Shown one piece after another: positions 24,168 through 31,483 of a stretch of 34,043 nucleotides of DNA. Under the pieces are notes generated by a model. That model was not told where the DNA came from. It saw only the letters and a list, made by a program, of their open reading frames with translations, and ran no database searches. Location of the stretch: the NCBI RefSeq assembly GCF_004123795.1, contig NZ_MSSM01000041.1, positions 1 to 34,043 of the forward strand, in the 5' to 3' direction. The number at the start of each line of letters is the position of its first letter. Within the stretch, counting starts at the first letter, position 1. A program made the position numbers and the translations under genes. This DNA is from Lacticaseibacillus chiayiensis. Lineage in GTDB: Bacteria; Bacillota; Bacilli; Lactobacillales; Lactobacillaceae.

Positions 24168-24265
24168 GTGAGCGTGAGCCGGCCCGGTTAGAAACTGGAG
24201 TGTAAGTGGCCCCGGGCGTGATGGCCGTCTTACACGCAGGTTTCTGGGCTGGCGAACGCGTTATG
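24168..24265 (+). repeat. Element Y, copy d (long form), after the glycogen operon
   Basis: GCGT (24172-24175), GA, GCCGGCCC (24178-24185), then AGAAAC and GTGTAAG pairing with CTTACAC and GTTTCT, and back through GGGCTGGC (24246-24253), GA, ACGC (24256-24259). Starts 3 nt after the operon terminator T-run. Long-form partner of copy c, in the other orientation. Confidence 0.75.
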
Positions 24266-24284
24266 GTTCTAATGTCGTTTCCGG

Positions 24285-25214
24285 CTACACTGTAATGGCT
24301 AAGGTTTCGCGCAGGCCGCTGGTTTGGTAGACGCGGGTTTCTTTGGTGACGAAAATGGCTTCCTGACCTTCTGCCTCGATGGCGTCGTACCCAGCCGGAA
24401 TGCCAGCGTAGAAGCCGATGGAGGACAATACATCGCCAAGGAGACCATTATCGGCAACTACCGTAATGCTGGCCATGTTGGATTCAACCGGATAACCTCT
24501 GTTGGGGTCGATTAAGTGGTGATATTCCTTGCCGGCGATTTTGGAATAGCGTTCAAAAACGCCGGTTGTCACAACCGCTTTTGGCTCAGTTGTCAAGGTC
24601 GCAATACTGTGCTTTTCAGGATACCGCGGATCGGCGATTGGCCACTGCCATAGCGGAATACCGCTGGCTGCTTTGCCGACCAGTCGTTGGTTGCCGCCTA
24701 AGTCGATCAGACCGCCTTCGACGCCGGTTTTGTCCCATAGATCATAAACCTGATCCACGATAAAGCCCTTGGCAATGCCGCCCAGATCGAGCGCCATGCC
24801 TTCTTTAGGTAGAAAAACGGTTTGATTTTCCGAATCCAGTTCAACCAGATTTGGATCGGTTAGCGCTAATGCGGCACTGACTTCACTGGCAGACGGAATA
24901 CGCGCATCCGCAAAACCAATGCGCCATAGCTTAACAATCGGACCGATTAACGCATTGTAACCAAGTCCGCGCTTGCTCCAGGCGATCGCTTGGGCAATGA
25001 GATTGAAGACCGGGCGGATTGGGATGTGAACCGGCGCTTTACCGGCCTGATTGTTGATCATGACGAGCAGCGATTCTTCATCATAGAGCGACAGTAAATG
25101 GGCATAGGCGCGAATCATGCTGATGCTTTGATTCAGTAGTTCATCAGCGCCGCCTGTGTAAATGGTCAGTGTGTTGTCCGCCCCTAAGCCATGAAAGGTT
25201 GTAGTCGTTGTCAT
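24285..25214 (-). CDS. apbE: FAD:protein FMN transferase (ApbE family)
   Basis: 309 aa. ApbE enzymes move FMN from FAD to a Thr/Ser of partner flavoproteins such as fumarate reductases and electron-transfer proteins. Family blocks visible: L-S-L-Y-D-E-E-S-L near the N-terminus, D-L-G-G-I-A-K-G-F (about 160), G-G-L-I-D-L-G-G-N (about 182), and H-H-L-I-D-P-N-R-G-Y-P (about 240). No lipobox or signal peptide, so a cytoplasmic form. The start at 25214 has GGAGGTG 6 nt upstream; the longer frame to 25268 runs into the promoter. No target flavoprotein is encoded nearby. Divergent from an ArsR regulator with a shared control region. Confidence 0.9.
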   Translation of the reverse strand: MTTTTTFHGLGADNTLTIYTGGADELLNQSISMIRAYAHLLSLYDEESLLVMINNQAGKAPVHIPIRPVFNLIAQAIAWSKRGLGYNALIGPIVKLWRIGFADARIPSASEVSAALALTDPNLVELDSENQTVFLPKEGMALDLGGIAKGFIVDQVYDLWDKTGVEGGLIDLGGNQRLVGKAASGIPLWQWPIADPRYPEKHSIATLTTEPKAVVTTGVFERYSKIAGKEYHHLIDPNRGYPVESNMASITVVADNGLLGDVLSSIGFYAGIPAGYDAIEAEGQEAIFVTKETRVYQTSGLRETLAITV

Positions 25215-25250
25215 AGTGCACCTCCAAAGTCGTTGATTGTTCTTGGTTAC

Positions 25251-25301
25251 AGTATGAACGGTTTGCATATTTGTTGCAATCGTTACGATTTCAGGTAATA
25301 T
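25251..25301. promoter_or_regulatory. Divergent apbE/arsR promoters sharing one -35 hexamer, with inverted repeat
   Basis: The self-complementary TTGCAA at 25274-25279 has CATACT 17 nt away on the minus strand (25256-25251, apbE) and TAATAT 16 nt away on the plus strand (25296-25301, ArsR gene). An imperfect inverted repeat AACGGTTTGCA (25257-25267) / TGCAATCGTT (25275-25284) lies over this -35 and the apbE spacer, in the place of an operator. Confidence 0.6.
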
Positions 25302-25364
25302 TCGATGTGAGTGGTAACGGATTCATGTGGCGTTCACCGTATAAGTCACTAAAAGGAGTAGGTT

Positions 25365-25721
25365 ATGGCGTACAGCTTGGCACAACAGGAAGCATTAAAA
25401 GAATTCAAGCAAGACATCGGACATCTAAACGCATTATCAAATACGAATCGTCAAAGGCTCATTATGATACTTGGTGCCGCTAAAAATAACTCCGGCGTCA
25501 AGGTCAGTGATTTGGCCGATGCGATCGGGTTGTCGCAACCGGCAACATCGCATCATTTGAAAAGGTTAAAGGACATCGGTATGGTCGCATCGCGGCATGA
25601 GGGTAATATGATTTACTACTACTTGACTTTAGACGACACCATTGCGCGATTGGAACGTCTGGCCGGTGCGTTAAGGCGGCAGACGGAAGAATATGAGACT
25701 GGTGAATCACAGGATAGCTGA
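25365..25721 (+). CDS. ArsR-family winged-helix regulator
   Basis: 118 aa. Helix-turn-helix K-V-S-D-L-A-D-A-I-G-L-S-Q-P-A-T-S-H-H-L at about residues 45-65 followed by the wing R-H-E-G-N-M-I-Y-Y-Y-L. The protein has no cysteine, so the classical metal-sensing sites of ArsR/SmtB regulators are missing; the signal is unknown. AAAGGAG lies 8 nt before ATG 25365. It likely controls its own promoter and apbE through the shared region, and perhaps the CDF exporter gene that follows. Confidence 0.82.
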   Translation: MAYSLAQQEALKEFKQDIGHLNALSNTNRQRLIMILGAAKNNSGVKVSDLADAIGLSQPATSHHLKRLKDIGMVASRHEGNMIYYYLTLDDTIARLERLAGALRRQTEEYETGESQDS

Positions 25722-25867
25722 GAAGCTGATCCGCAATTGGATGTGATGAATGTAAAAGTTTTGTAAGAAAGCGTTTGCGTCATTTAAAACGAATATTTTA
25801 TGATGGTACAGCCATATTGATGCTTTACAATGGTTGTTAAATAGTTTGTTCAACGAGGGGGATTAGC

Positions 25868-26812
25868 ATGGATGCTGGACGCAATATTTTAAAAGATGAG
25901 CAGCGCCGATTTGCGCGCCTTAAAAGTGCCCAGCATGCCGCCGCATTAAATTTATTGGTTTATGGCGGTTTGACGGTGGCCGAATTATGGATTGCCCAGC
26001 TGGCGCATTCTCGAGCATTGGCAGCGGATGGGTTGAATAACCTGACCGGGGTAGCTTCGGCACTTATCTTGCTTTGGGGGTTGCAGATTTCCCAGCAGCG
26101 ACCTGATAATGAGCATCGCTTTGGCCATTGGCGGTTTCAAACGATTGCAACTTTATTCTCTGGCTTGATTATGTTGGTGGTTGGCGCGGATGTTGTCCTG
26201 GATGGCTATCACGGCTTGCAGGCTTGGTATCAAGGCAAAGTCCAAGTTCCTGGTATACTGGCGGTTTACGTGAGTCTGGCGGCCGGATTAGCCATGGGTG
26301 CCATCTCGTTAATGAATCATATTCGGGCAAAACAGCTCAACAGTAGCGTTTTGCGGACTGCTTCTAAGGACAGTTTTTCAGACGCTGCGACAAGTGCTGG
26401 TACGTTGTTGGCCATTTTAGGTGCCAAAGCAGGTTGGTTATGGCTTGATGGCGGTGCTGCGCTTGCAGTCGGGATTTTGATTTTGTATGCAGCTTGGACT
26501 ATCCTTCGAGACGCCATTTTTGAATTGACGGATGGTTTTGACACTAAGGAAATTACGGCGTATCGGCAGACGATTACCCAGGTGCCCGGCGTCCTCGGCG
26601 TTCAAAGCATCGAAGCCCGGTACGCCGGCGACGCAGTTTTGCTCACCATTGGTATTCGGGTTGATCCCAAGATGACGGTTGCCGATTCGTATGAATTAGG
26701 CGAACAGGTTGAGCGGAAGCTGATGGATAAATATGATATTCTGGATGCCGATGTCAAAACGTATCCAGCCGATTTACCGCCCAATGATGCGCCGCAAGAT
26801 CCGCAAAATTAG
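25868..26812 (+). CDS. Cation diffusion facilitator (likely Mn2+-type) exporter
   Basis: 314-aa CDF protein: six membrane helices at about residues 25-220, then a cytoplasmic metal-binding domain of about 80 residues. Transport-site residues by position are Asp-54 and Asn-58 in helix 2 (A-D-G-L-N-N) and Asp-168 and Asp-172 in helix 5 (K-D-S-F-S-D). Zinc and iron exporters have His in helix 5 or helix 2; the absence of His, with one Asn, fits the Mn-exporting MntE-type clade. There is no His-rich loop. ATG 25868 follows GAGGGGG. Upstream 25766-25779 resembles a cre site with three mismatches, too weak to call. The metal specificity is inferred. Confidence 0.8.
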   Translation: MDAGRNILKDEQRRFARLKSAQHAAALNLLVYGGLTVAELWIAQLAHSRALAADGLNNLTGVASALILLWGLQISQQRPDNEHRFGHWRFQTIATLFSGLIMLVVGADVVLDGYHGLQAWYQGKVQVPGILAVYVSLAAGLAMGAISLMNHIRAKQLNSSVLRTASKDSFSDAATSAGTLLAILGAKAGWLWLDGGAALAVGILILYAAWTILRDAIFELTDGFDTKEITAYRQTITQVPGVLGVQSIEARYAGDAVLLTIGIRVDPKMTVADSYELGEQVERKLMDKYDILDADVKTYPADLPPNDAPQDPQN

Positions 26813-26871
26813 CTAGTCGATCGGTCAATAATTTTGAAAATATTGACGCTGTACAAATTCTGAGCATGTGT

Positions 26872-27101
26872 TAAGATTTGAAGTATCATTTACCAGTTGA
26901 GTCGCAGTAGTGGTGTTAAGTAGGGCTCAGAAAAACGGTGGTTGCTGCAAACCGTTCCGCTTAACAGCATGAATTACAACTCAAAAACCACTGGCCGCGG
27001 GTCATGCCGATATCCATGAGAGTGATGCATAGCATAATCTGGGTGGTACCGCGGTGAAAGTCGTCCCTGATCTTAATTTATTTAGATCAGGGACTTTTTT
27101 T
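26872..27101 (+). ncRNA. T-box leader of tyrS (tyrosine specifier)
   Basis: Extended -10 promoter TG-T-TAAGAT at 26869-26877. The leader shows the long stem I (TTAAG near 26917 with CTTAA near 26960), a specifier region GAATTACAAC with the tyrosine codon TAC at 26975-26977, the T-box sequence GGGTGGTACCGCG at 27041-27053 that pairs with the uncharged tRNA acceptor end, and a terminator hairpin at 27063-27101. Uncharged tRNA-Tyr should favour the antiterminator and let polymerase into tyrS. Confidence 0.93.
27063..27101 (+). terminator. T-box-controlled terminator
   Basis: GTCCCTGATCT pairs with AGATCAGGGAC, followed by seven T. The left arm can alternatively pair with the T-box region. Confidence 0.92.
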
Positions 27102-27102
27102 C

Positions 27103-27125
27103 GTGAGCGGACCCGGCTCGCACAC
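27103..27125 (+). repeat. Possible decayed element Y (copy e)
   Basis: GTGAGCG-GA-CCCGG resembles the 5' arm of element Y (GTGAGCGTGA-CCGG) and starts one base after the T-box terminator T-run, as other copies do. The 3' arm is missing or shortened (CTCGCACAC). Confidence 0.3.
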
Positions 27126-27149
27126 ATGACAAGTAGGAGGATTTGACTG

Positions 27150-28421
27150 ATGACAGAAATACGACGAGGCAAAATTTTAGACGAATTAAAATGGCGTGGC
27201 GCACTGAATCAACTGACAGATGAAGATGGCTTGCGCAAGCTGACCCAAGAGAAGGCAGTCAGCGTTTATTGCGGCACGGACCCGACCGGCGATTCTTTGC
27301 ATGTTGGCCATTTGATCCCGTTCATGATCCTCAAGCGCTTTCAGTTGATGGGTCACCGCCCAGTGATTGTTATCGGTGGTGGTACCGGTTCAATCGGCGA
27401 TCCGTCCGGGCGTAATTCCGAGCGGGTCCTCCAGACCATGGACACGATCGCTGCCAACAAAAAGAAATTAACTGCGCAGATGGAGAATCTGTTTGGCACG
27501 GAAGATTTCCGGATTGTCGATAATTATGATTGGTTATCAAAAATCTCGATGCTGGACTTTTTGCGGGATTACGGGAAGCTATTTTCTGTCAATAACATGT
27601 TGAATAAAGAGGTTGTGGCCAGTCGTCTGGAAACGGGCATTTCTTACACTGAATTCACTTATCAGATTTTGCAATCGGTTGATTTTCTGCATCTGTTCAA
27701 ACACGAAGACGTTCAGCTGCAAATTGGTGGTGCCGATCAATGGGGCAACATCACAGCAGGGATTGACCTGATTCACCGGATCGAAGGCCCTGAAGCTCGT
27801 GCATACGGCCTCACGAATCCGCTGATGTTGAAGGCTGATGGCACCAAGTTTGGCAAATCCGCAGGCGGGGCGGTTTGGCTTGATCCGGAAAAAACGTCAC
27901 CGTACGAATTCTACCAATTCTGGTTCAACCAGGATGACGCCGATGTTGAAAAGTTCCTTAAGTTTTTCACGTTCCTGTCACGGGATGCGATTGCGGAATT
28001 GGTTGAAGCGACGAAAACACATCCAGAAAAACGCGAAGCACAACGCGAATTGGCCCGCTCCGTCACGAAGTTTGTTCACGGCCAAAAAGCGGTTGATCAA
28101 GCCGAAAGTATCAGTGCCGCACTTTTCTCCGGCGATGTCGCAGACTTGAGCGCCGAAGAAATCAAGCAGGGATTTAAGCAGTTTCCAACGGTGGAAGCAC
28201 CTCAAACTTCAGAGAATATCGTCACTTGGCTGGTAGATACCACAAAAATCGAACCGAGTCGGCGGCAGGCGCGTGAGGACATTCAAAATGGCGCGATCAC
28301 GATTAACGGGACACGGCAACGCGAGCTCGATTTTGAAGTTGACCCGAGTACCCATTTTGACGGTCAATATGTCATTGTTCGACGCGGGAAAAAGCGTTAC
28401 TTCCTAGTTAAGATCAAATAA
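27150..28421 (+). CDS. tyrS: Tyrosyl-tRNA synthetase
   Basis: 423-aa class I aminoacyl-tRNA synthetase. H-V-G-H (HIGH motif) is in G-D-S-L-H-V-G-H-L near residue 52; the KMSKS equivalent is K-F-G-K-S near 232; tyrosine-site residues appear in Y-T-E-F-T-Y-Q and Q-I-G-G-A-D-Q-W-G-N; a C-terminal S4 RNA-binding domain begins near 355 (S-R-R-Q-A-R-E-D-I). GTAGGAGG 8 nt ahead of ATG 27150. Control by the T-box just upstream confirms the tyrosine specificity. Confidence 0.97.
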   Translation: MTEIRRGKILDELKWRGALNQLTDEDGLRKLTQEKAVSVYCGTDPTGDSLHVGHLIPFMILKRFQLMGHRPVIVIGGGTGSIGDPSGRNSERVLQTMDTIAANKKKLTAQMENLFGTEDFRIVDNYDWLSKISMLDFLRDYGKLFSVNNMLNKEVVASRLETGISYTEFTYQILQSVDFLHLFKHEDVQLQIGGADQWGNITAGIDLIHRIEGPEARAYGLTNPLMLKADGTKFGKSAGGAVWLDPEKTSPYEFYQFWFNQDDADVEKFLKFFTFLSRDAIAELVEATKTHPEKREAQRELARSVTKFVHGQKAVDQAESISAALFSGDVADLSAEEIKQGFKQFPTVEAPQTSENIVTWLVDTTKIEPSRRQAREDIQNGAITINGTRQRELDFEVDPSTHFDGQYVIVRRGKKRYFLVKIK

Positions 28422-28503
28422 ACGATATCGTTGACGGTTGATTTGACTGAGTAAACGTTCCCATTAAAAAAGCTAGCCATTAAAAATTAAATGACAGACA
28501 CTG

Positions 28504-28547
28504 AAAAAAACCAGGAATGAAGTCGCACTTTATTCCTGATTTTTTTG
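28504..28547 (+). terminator. Terminator of tyrS
   Basis: CAGGAATGAAGT pairs with ACTTTATTCCTG around CGC, with an A-run before and a T-run after. A 12-bp palindrome AACGATATCGTT starts right at the tyrS stop. Confidence 0.92.
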
Positions 28548-28647
28548 TATGTCAACGTGGAAATATAACTAGAACGTAAAGTAGTTATCAATATGATCAT
28601 AAAATAATGTTGATTTAATTGCGAAAGTATTCTGATGGTAACGGCCT

Positions 28648-28664
28648 TGTAACAAGCCTGTAAT
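28648..28664 (+). promoter_or_regulatory. WalR (YycF)-type box before the NlpC/P60 gene
   Basis: TGTAAC, five bases (AAGCC), TGTAAT: a full match to the TGTWAH-N5-TGTWAH consensus of the WalRK cell-wall two-component system. A GACAAT -10 with TG upstream (28681-28686) lies about 20 nt downstream, so the box covers the -35 region, as expected for activation. WalR in this strain is assumed, not seen here. Confidence 0.65.
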
Positions 28665-28720
28665 AGTTCAGTGTTAATGTGACAATTGTGAACAAAAAGA
28701 GAGCAGGAGTGGCGATAAAG

Positions 28721-29926
28721 ATGAGATTACGGCAATTAGTTACGGGCGCTATCACCGTTGCAACATTAGCTGGCGTTGGGGTTTCGGGTGTAGCAGCAAC
28801 AACCGTTCGCGCAGCAGACGATAAGTCAAGTTTGCAAGCGAAGAACGATGATTTGATGAAGCAGCTTCAGGCAGCTAGCGATAAAAGCGCAAAGCTGAGT
28901 AATGACGTTTCCAACAAGGTTTTAGCCATTCAGCAAGCTGAAGCAAAGATCAAAAACAGTCAGGCTAAGATCGATGATCTCGATGGCCAGCTGACTAAAG
29001 CCAACCAGGAAGTTAGCCAACGCAAGAGTAATTTGAAGGATCAGTTGATTTCTCTGCAAAAACGGGTTGGCAATTCGGTTACCGGCAATGTCTATTTTGA
29101 CTTTATCCTGAATTCAGATAGCTTGACCGACTTGGTGGGTCGTTCCTTAACTGTTAGCAAGTTGAGTCAGGCTAGCACCGAGGCCCTTCAGGCAGTCAAG
29201 GATTCCGAGGTAAAAGTCAAGAATCTGAAGGCCAGCCAAGAAGCCAAGCAAAAAGAATTGGTAGCAACCAAGGCGCAACTTGAAAGCGACAAGGCCAAGA
29301 TCGATAGTTTGAAGGCGGATGCAGACAAAGCAGCTGGTGATGCGCAAAAGATGATTGATGCCAACAAAGACAAGTTAGCTGAATTGGCTGCTGAAGAAGC
29401 TGCCAAGACCGCAGCTGCACAAAAGGCTATCAGTGATGCAGCAAGCACCACTTCTACTTCAACAGCGTCAAGCACAAGCACAAGCACAAGTACTGCTTCT
29501 GCAAGCAACAATGCTTCCAGTACAAACGTGACCTCCTCTACGGCACCTGCTTCAGCTGGCAGCAGCACAGTTTCCGTTTCTGGCGGCAGCATCGCAAGTA
29601 ACGCTGCTAAGTATCTCGGTGTGCCATATGTTTATGGCGGCACTTCGCCTTCAGGCTTTGACTGCTCAGGTTTGATTTACTACGCTGCTAAAGAAGCCGG
29701 CGTTAGCTTGCCACGGACTTCGCAAGCTCAAAGTACGCTCGGTTCTTACGTGGCAGTTTCCGATCTTCAGGCCGGCGACTTAGTCTTCTGGGGCGGCGTT
29801 GGAAGTGCCTATCACGTTGGCATTTACATCGGCAATGGCCAATACATTCACGCGCCTGCACCGGGTCAAAGTGTCACTGTTCAAAGCGTTGCATACTTTG
29901 CACCTAGTTTTGGTCGACGTCTCTAA
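28721..29926 (+). CDS. Secreted NlpC/P60 peptidoglycan endopeptidase
   Basis: 401 aa. A signal peptide of about 32 residues (R-L-R-Q-L-V-T-G-A-I, cleavage near V-R-A-A-D) is followed by a long coiled coil (about 35-240), a Ser/Thr/Ala low-complexity linker (about 240-285) and a C-terminal NlpC/P60 domain with catalytic Cys in F-D-C-S-G-L, His in Y-H-V-G-I and a third polar residue in I-H-A-P. Such enzymes cut D-Glu-(gamma)-L-Lys or nearby bonds in muropeptides and are needed for cell separation. The architecture matches p60-type wall hydrolases of L. casei; it is not p40 (which has CHAP). Start ATG 28721 is chosen because upstream in-frame GTGs (28679, 28688, 28709) lie at or before the expected transcription start or overlap AGGAG. 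A WalR-type box is upstream. Confidence 0.9.
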   Translation: MRLRQLVTGAITVATLAGVGVSGVAATTVRAADDKSSLQAKNDDLMKQLQAASDKSAKLSNDVSNKVLAIQQAEAKIKNSQAKIDDLDGQLTKANQEVSQRKSNLKDQLISLQKRVGNSVTGNVYFDFILNSDSLTDLVGRSLTVSKLSQASTEALQAVKDSEVKVKNLKASQEAKQKELVATKAQLESDKAKIDSLKADADKAAGDAQKMIDANKDKLAELAAEEAAKTAAAQKAISDAASTTSTSTASSTSTSTSTASASNNASSTNVTSSTAPASAGSSTVSVSGGSIASNAAKYLGVPYVYGGTSPSGFDCSGLIYYAAKEAGVSLPRTSQAQSTLGSYVAVSDLQAGDLVFWGGVGSAYHVGIYIGNGQYIHAPAPGQSVTVQSVAYFAPSFGRRL

Positions 29927-29959
29927 TTAGTTGTTCACATCCTGCAAAATAGATACTTC

Positions 29960-29992
29960 AAAGATCGGTCATGGTGGCCGGTCTTTTTCTTT
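29960..29992 (+). terminator. Terminator of the NlpC/P60 gene
   Basis: AAAGATCGGTC pairs with GGCCGGTCTTT, followed by a T-rich tract. Confidence 0.8.
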
Positions 29993-30133
29993 AAAAATAG
30001 CTTCAAAATAATCAGACGATTTGCGAGCCAATTATCTGCTTTCTATGCGACAATATAATCAAAATAATGATGGAATGAGAATGAGTGCTTGACAAGAAAT
30101 ACTGATTCTTGTTCACACAAGGAGGGAATAAAG

Positions 30134-30541
30134 ATGATCAAGATTGATAATCGCGCACTGGATACCGAAGCTGTGTTAGCCTTATATCAAGCCGTTGGAT
30201 GGGTGATGTACACGCGCGATCCAGCAAAACTAAAACGAGCCTTGGCACAGTCGCTTATGATCTTGGGGGCATTTGATGGGGACCGGTTAGTCGGGTTAAT
30301 TCGGGCAGTCGGTGACGGTGAAACGATTCTTTTTATTCAGGATCTACTGGTGCTTCCAAGCTATCAACGTCAGGGAATTGGTCGCCAATTGGTGAACACA
30401 TTGGTCAACCAATTTCCTGAAGTGCGGCAGCGGGTTTTATTAACAGATGATCAGCCGGATACGCGTGCTTTTTATGAAAAGATCGGCTTTGTGTCGAGTG
30501 ATCAATTTGGGGTTGTCGCTTTTTATCAGGACTTGTCCTGA
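30134..30541 (+). CDS. GNAT-family N-acetyltransferase
   Basis: 135 aa. The acetyl-CoA pyrophosphate loop is Q-R-Q-G-I-G-R-Q-L at about residues 78-86, preceded by the beta-4 strand I-Q-D-L-L-V-L-P and followed by F-Y-E-K-I-G-F near 112. The substrate cannot be told. ATG 30134 has AAGGAGGG 7 nt upstream, while the longer frame from 30089 does not. A TATAAT lies at 30054-30059. Confidence 0.85.
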   Translation: MIKIDNRALDTEAVLALYQAVGWVMYTRDPAKLKRALAQSLMILGAFDGDRLVGLIRAVGDGETILFIQDLLVLPSYQRQGIGRQLVNTLVNQFPEVRQRVLLTDDQPDTRAFYEKIGFVSSDQFGVVAFYQDLS

Positions 30542-30604
30542 AGTTGCGAGTAGAAAAGGGTAGCTTGATTTCGTGTTTAAATACCACTCAATGCTGATTT
30601 TCAG

Positions 30605-30633
30605 CTGACGAATTGACGCTGATTTGGTACAAT
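30605..30633 (+). promoter_or_regulatory. Promoter of the guanylate-kinase-like gene
   Basis: CTGACG (30605-30610), 17 nt, TACAAT (30628-30633), 26 nt before the start codon. Confidence 0.55.
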
Positions 30634-30659
30634 CGAGGCAATATTCAAGGAGGCGGATT

Positions 30660-31262
30660 ATGAAAGTGGCGCACAAGTTGATTGTGATCACAGGGGCAAC
30701 AGGTACTGGCAAAACAACGGTGAGCGCGTACTTGCGCGATAATTACCGAATTCATCGCGTCATGACGCACACGACTCGTCCGGCTCGTAAAGGTGAAGAG
30801 AATGGCATTGATTATTATTTTGAAACGCCGTCAAGTTTTGCAACGAAACATTTTATCGAAAAGGTCAATTATGCTGGCTATGAATATGGCTCCTCACATG
30901 AGTCACTTGAGAAAAACTGGGCAAAGCATCCTTTTTTAAGTATTGTTTTGGATACTAAAGGGGCGATCACTTATGTTCACGAACTGCCTAAAGAGGTTGT
31001 GGTGTTATTCCTCACCATTGACGATCCGACTGTTCTGAAGGATCGCTTGTTGGGCCGTGGTGATGATCCGGCGATGGTAGCGGCTCGGCTGAAGAGTCCT
31101 GAATATAAACGGGATTTAACCTTGCCGAGTGAGCTTAAGCCGTTTGCCACGGTGATCAAAAATGACCGTTGGAACGAAGCACGGGAACAGGTTGACCGGT
31201 TCATGAAAGATCTAGCGCTTAAAAGCTGCGGTTTAATGTCGCTGAATCCAGAACAAAAATAA
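30660..31262 (+). CDS. Guanylate kinase-like P-loop protein
   Basis: 200 aa. P-loop G-A-T-G-T-G-K-T-T at residues 12-20 and a GMP-binding-like region T-H-T-T-R-P-A-R-K-G-E-E-N-G at about 37-50 followed by D-Y-Y-F, as in guanylate kinases; the lid region G-R-G-D-D-P lies near 138. The P-loop and several core residues differ from the housekeeping Gmk (G-P-S-G-V-G-K), and no rpoZ or priA neighbours are present, so it is likely a second, accessory member of the family. GGAGG lies 7 nt before ATG 30660. Confidence 0.75.
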   Translation: MKVAHKLIVITGATGTGKTTVSAYLRDNYRIHRVMTHTTRPARKGEENGIDYYFETPSSFATKHFIEKVNYAGYEYGSSHESLEKNWAKHPFLSIVLDTKGAITYVHELPKEVVVLFLTIDDPTVLKDRLLGRGDDPAMVAARLKSPEYKRDLTLPSELKPFATVIKNDRWNEAREQVDRFMKDLALKSCGLMSLNPEQK

Positions 31263-31301
31263 AACGTGACCCTTCACCATGTTTTAGCAAAAGGCCACGT
31301 T
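31255..31301 (-). terminator. Terminator of the small basic protein gene
   Basis: On the minus strand AACGTGGCC (31301-31293) pairs with GGTCACGTT (31271-31263) followed by TTTATTTT. It overlaps the stop of the convergent kinase-like gene. Confidence 0.65.
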
Positions 31302-31329
31302 CGATCTGTTTCGGAGATCTGTTAACAAA

Positions 31330-31443
31330 TTATTTAATCGGTTTCTTAACAGCCTTAATCACACGTTTAGCGCGTGAACGGGTCTTGGGATTCTTACTCT
31401 TCAAACGACGTGCAGCAGATGCATAATCGGTTTTCTCAGACAT
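31330..31443 (-). CDS. 37-residue basic protein, divergent from zur
   Basis: Small frame too short for routine gene finding, with a textbook CAGGAGGAAG site 5 nt before ATG 31443, a consensus promoter upstream and a terminator downstream. The product starts M-S-E-K-T-D-Y and is then highly basic: 13 Lys/Arg among residues 12-37 (A-R-R-L-K-S-K, K-T-R-S-R-A-K-R, K-A-V-K-K). No cysteine or membrane segment. It sits head to head with zur across a Zur box that would lie at its transcription start, so a role in zinc response is likely. I recall small basic lactobacillar and enterococcal proteins being labelled 'putative metal homeostasis protein' and this may be one, but cannot verify it. Ribosomal-protein-like character is another option. 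Confidence 0.75.
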   Translation of the reverse strand: MSEKTDYASAARRLKSKNPKTRSRAKRVIKAVKKPIK

Positions 31444-31483
31444 ATTGCTTCCTCCTGTCAGGCGTGTTACACTAAGCAGTGCT

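Noticed and set aside
25766-25779. cre-like site before the CDF exporter gene
   Set aside because: Three mismatches to consensus and no clear promoter next to it.
29440-29520. AGCACAAGC-type triplet repeats in the NlpC/P60 gene
   Set aside because: Codes the Ser/Thr linker in frame; not a CRISPR array or a separate repeat element.
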